From the NCBI GenBank assembly GCA_934502905.1, contig CAKSVK010000141.1, forward strand, positions 1 to 9,392: a stretch of 9,392 bases of DNA, given 5' to 3'. This DNA comes from an uncultured Chitinophagaceae bacterium. Its GTDB lineage: Bacteria > Bacteroidota > Bacteroidia > Chitinophagales > Chitinophagaceae. The position numbers were made by a program, and so were the translations under genes. The notes beneath the pieces were generated by a model that made no database searches, was not told where the DNA came from, and saw only the letters and a program-made list of their open reading frames with translations. Below are positions 7,920-9,392 of the stretch, one piece after another (positions within the stretch are counted from its first letter, which is position 1; every line of letters begins with the position of its first letter).

Positions 7920-8651
7920 CTAACTGATTTTTCGCAGAGGTGTTTGATATTGTACAGTGGCGGGTTCCGGTACCGGATGGAACGAACCGTTCATCCATGC
8001 CAGTTTCCAGGCTCCGGTATTGCCACCACGAACTTTGAGCAATTCTACATTCCAGCAAGGAAGCGTAACGCCGGGCAGGGATTGCAGGTGATAGCTGCTT
8101 GCAGCGCAGATCTGCCACCGGCTGACACAGGCCGTGGGATGCAGGTTCCGATTAGTGCGCAGCACAAAGCCCGTTACCCCGCTTTTTTCAACAGCGAGTT
8201 GTAACCGGCGCGATATGGTAAAATCAATGGCGGGCAGTTCACTGACTACCGCTGACAAACCGTCCATTTGCAGGCAGGTTTCCATTGCCCAGCAGATATC
8301 CTTTTCTTTTTTTGCATTGACAAAAAGAATGCGCTCCGGTTCCAGTCCGAAACTGCTGAAGCCCGGTGGAAATAATATACGATCCGGGCTGATCCAGACA
8401 CAGGGGCCGCTATTTTCCATCAGTCCGCTTAAAATACCAGCGATAAAACCAGTAGTAGCTGCAGTTGTGGCAGGTGTTGTTGTAATGTACTCGTGTACAG
8501 CGCCGATTGGAAAAATATTGTGAGGAAAAGCATCCAGGATAGGCCCTAACGCTACTTTCCCGACATGCAGACCTGTTGTGGGTCGCTGTCCCTGCATGCG
8601 TAGAATATCCTGTCGTAATTGTGTTATAATATTTTCTTGTTTACCAATCAC
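7920..8651 (-). CDS. imuA: ImuA-like RecA-fold mutasome accessory protein
   Basis: This 243-residue protein is the first gene of the mutasome operon. ImuA proteins are distant RecA/SulA relatives needed for damage-induced mutagenesis alongside ImuB and DnaE2. Family features seen are the N-terminal I-x-x-L-R-Q-D-I-L-R-M-Q-G helix; FPPGFSSFGLEPERILFV (95-111); a Walker-B-like strand LSAVVSELPAIDF (132-144) followed by RRLQLAVEKSGVTGFVLR; and the terminal block WNVELLKVRGGNTGAWKLAW (200-219). The P-loop position (about 57-68, TTTPATTAATTG) has no Gly-Lys-Thr, so ATP binding is doubtful. The start is GTG: an in-frame TAA lies four codons upstream, and the next ATG (residue 19) would remove the conserved N-terminal helix. 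There is no Shine-Dalgarno site. A palindrome immediately upstream suggests repressor control. A cell-division inhibitor (SulA-like) reading is less likely given the operon. Confidence 0.9.
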   Translation of the reverse strand: MIGKQENIITQLRQDILRMQGQRPTTGLHVGKVALGPILDAFPHNIFPIGAVHEYITTTPATTAATTGFIAGILSGLMENSGPCVWISPDRILFPPGFSSFGLEPERILFVNAKKEKDICWAMETCLQMDGLSAVVSELPAIDFTISRRLQLAVEKSGVTGFVLRTNRNLHPTACVSRWQICAASSYHLQSLPGVTLPCWNVELLKVRGGNTGAWKLAWMNGSFHPVPEPATVQYQTPLRKIS

Positions 8652-8655
8652 AGAA

Positions 8656-8700
8656 CAAATTTAACACTAAATATTTTAGTATTAAAAGCCAAAAATTATA
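8656..8700 (-). promoter_or_regulatory. Candidate promoter region of the imu operon
   Basis: Two elements resemble the Bacteroidota -7 consensus TAnnTTTG on the minus strand. TAAATTTG (8656-8663) matches exactly, but it sits only 4 nt from the GTG and would give a leaderless transcript. TATAATTTTTG (8690-8700) has one extra base, but it lies upstream of the palindrome and would give a short leader containing the operator. A well-spaced -33 TTTG is not evident for either, so the exact promoter is undecided. Confidence 0.3.
8660..8686. promoter_or_regulatory. Near-perfect palindrome upstream of imuA, candidate SOS/LexA-type operator
   Basis: The core is two 11-nt arms, TTAACACTAAA and TTTAGTATTAA, around a central TAT. 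They match at 10 of 11 positions, and one more base pair extends each arm outward. The centre (8673) lies 22 nt upstream of the imuA GTG, where a bound dimeric repressor would block transcription of the whole imu operon. imuAB-dnaE2 operons are generally under LexA control, and this is the strongest dyad in the intergenic region. Which repressor binds is not known, since no lexA or S24-type regulator gene is in the window. Confidence 0.6.
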
Positions 8701-8801
8701 GTAATTGTAAATAGGTGATTTTTAATTAAATAGATATTTTGAAAAGGGACGGGAAAATAATTAGCTCTGTTTTGATGGCAACTTCTTATGTTCCCTTACG
8801 G

Positions 8802-9392
8802 TTACTCTTGCTGCAATAAGTGCTGCAAGTTGGGGTCATTCTTAATACGTTCCATTTCACTTTCAACGACCTGTACAACATCCGCTTTCACCTGCTTGTA
8901 ATTGCTCTCAATTTCCTGTTTCATATTATCGGTTCCGTTTTCATCGGCAAAGGACAATATCTGCGGTATTTTTTTATAGGCTTTGGTTTCGGCGACAACC
9001 TTTTCGTTGTCCACCACTATTTCAGAATGGAAAATCTTTTGCTCGATGCGCTCATCGAAGTTGTCGGAAACTGAACCCACAAACATACCCTGTGTCAAGG
9101 TTGAAATTTTGGAGGCAGGTATGAGGCTGTCCATTTGTGTGGATATGGACGTGGATTTATCATTGCGGTTAATGGTTAGGCTTTGCCGTTTCTGTAACAC
9201 TTTACCGAAACGCTCGCTTAGGCTTTTGGCGGTTTCGCCAACGACCTGACCACTGAAAATATTACCAACGGTATTCTGTATTACTTTGCTTTCCTTATCG
9301 CCATAATCACGGGTTAACTGACTAAAGTCCTGGAAGCCTAAGCAAACCGCAACCTTATTACTTCTCGCAGTTGCGATGAGTGTGTCCAGTCC
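8802..9392 (-). CDS. mobC: Conjugative coupling protein (VirD4/TraG-type, Bacteroidota MobC), C-terminal part
   Basis: The visible frame is open to the window edge and encodes the last 196 residues of a type IV coupling protein, the membrane ATPase that links the relaxosome to the conjugative secretion channel. The N-terminus, membrane segments and Walker motifs would lie outside the window. The fragment begins GLDTLIATARSNKVAVCLGF, followed by QDFSQLTRDYGDKESKVIQN and then GNIFSGQVVGETAKSLSERFGK. This is the conserved C-terminal motor/TraM-recognition region of the VirD4/TraG family, in the form typical of Bacteroidota conjugative transposons. Later segments MDSLIPASKISTLTQGMFVG and DNFDERIEQKIFHSEIVVD also fit that family. 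The tail is acidic and helical, ending HLLQQE. A GTG at 9198-9200 is internal and not the start. The gene ends 150 nt upstream of imuA in the same direction. The symbol follows Bacteroidota usage; traG/virD4-like is equally apt. Confidence 0.88.
   Translation of the reverse strand, partial: GLDTLIATARSNKVAVCLGFQDFSQLTRDYGDKESKVIQNTVGNIFSGQVVGETAKSLSERFGKVLQKRQSLTINRNDKSTSISTQMDSLIPASKISTLTQGMFVGSVSDNFDERIEQKIFHSEIVVDNEKVVAETKAYKKIPQILSFADENGTDNMKQEIESNYKQVKADVVQVVESEMERIKNDPNLQHLLQQE

Noticed and set aside
7896..8523. Open frames on the + strand across imuA
   Set aside because: They are antisense to the conserved ImuA protein and have no recognisable domains.
8700..8745. A/T-rich stretch with small dyads (AATTA-TAG-TAATT, TTTTTAATTAAA) as a possible origin or att site
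   Set aside because: The dyads are very short, there are no iterated repeats, and no integrase or replication gene is present. Ordinary promoter-region A/T richness explains it.
9198..9200. GTG as the start of a short 132-residue gene
   Set aside because: The frame continues upstream to the window edge and encodes conserved coupling-protein sequence, so this GTG is an internal Val codon.

Overview
The window looks like part of an integrative conjugative element, or its junction with a chromosome, from a Bacteroidota bacterium, probably of the Sphingobacteriia/Chitinophagia type. Four signs point there: the conjugative coupling-protein tail at the right edge is of the Bacteroidota MobC/TraG type; the lipoprotein carries a Bacteroidota-style surface-export signal (Cys-Lys-Lys-Glu-Glu); most genes lack Shine-Dalgarno sites and have A/T-rich leaders; and TAnnTTTG-like promoter elements are present. 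The exact genus cannot be read from this sequence.

Left third (1-3053, + strand, A/T-rich): three closely spaced genes read in the same direction and probably form one operon that begins upstream of the window. The first is a large exported protein whose C-terminal part looks like an outer-membrane beta-barrel. The second is a small, beta-rich protein with no signal peptide. The third is a predicted surface lipoprotein made of repeated Ig-like units. I recognise no named system; together they look like an uncharacterised envelope or surface module.

Middle and right (3179-8651, - strand, visibly more G/C-rich): a complete, intact SOS mutagenesis cassette in the order imuA-imuB-dnaE2 (imuC). 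The genes are separated by 1 and 15 nt and must be co-transcribed. ImuB is a catalytically dead Y-family protein thought to bridge to the sliding clamp, DnaE2 is the error-prone polymerase, and ImuA is a RecA-like accessory factor. A long near-perfect palindrome (8660-8686) lies just upstream of the imuA start and is the likely operator for a LexA-type repressor. No such repressor gene is in the window.

Right edge (8802-9392, - strand): the C-terminal 196 residues of a VirD4/TraG-type conjugative coupling protein. It is transcribed in the same direction as the imu cassette and lies 150 nt upstream of it. This places a translesion-mutagenesis operon immediately behind a conjugation module, suggesting mobile cargo. 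The imu cassette and the left operon converge on a 125-nt gap (3054-3178) with no convincing terminator hairpin. No tRNA, rRNA, CRISPR array, IS element or att site was recognised.
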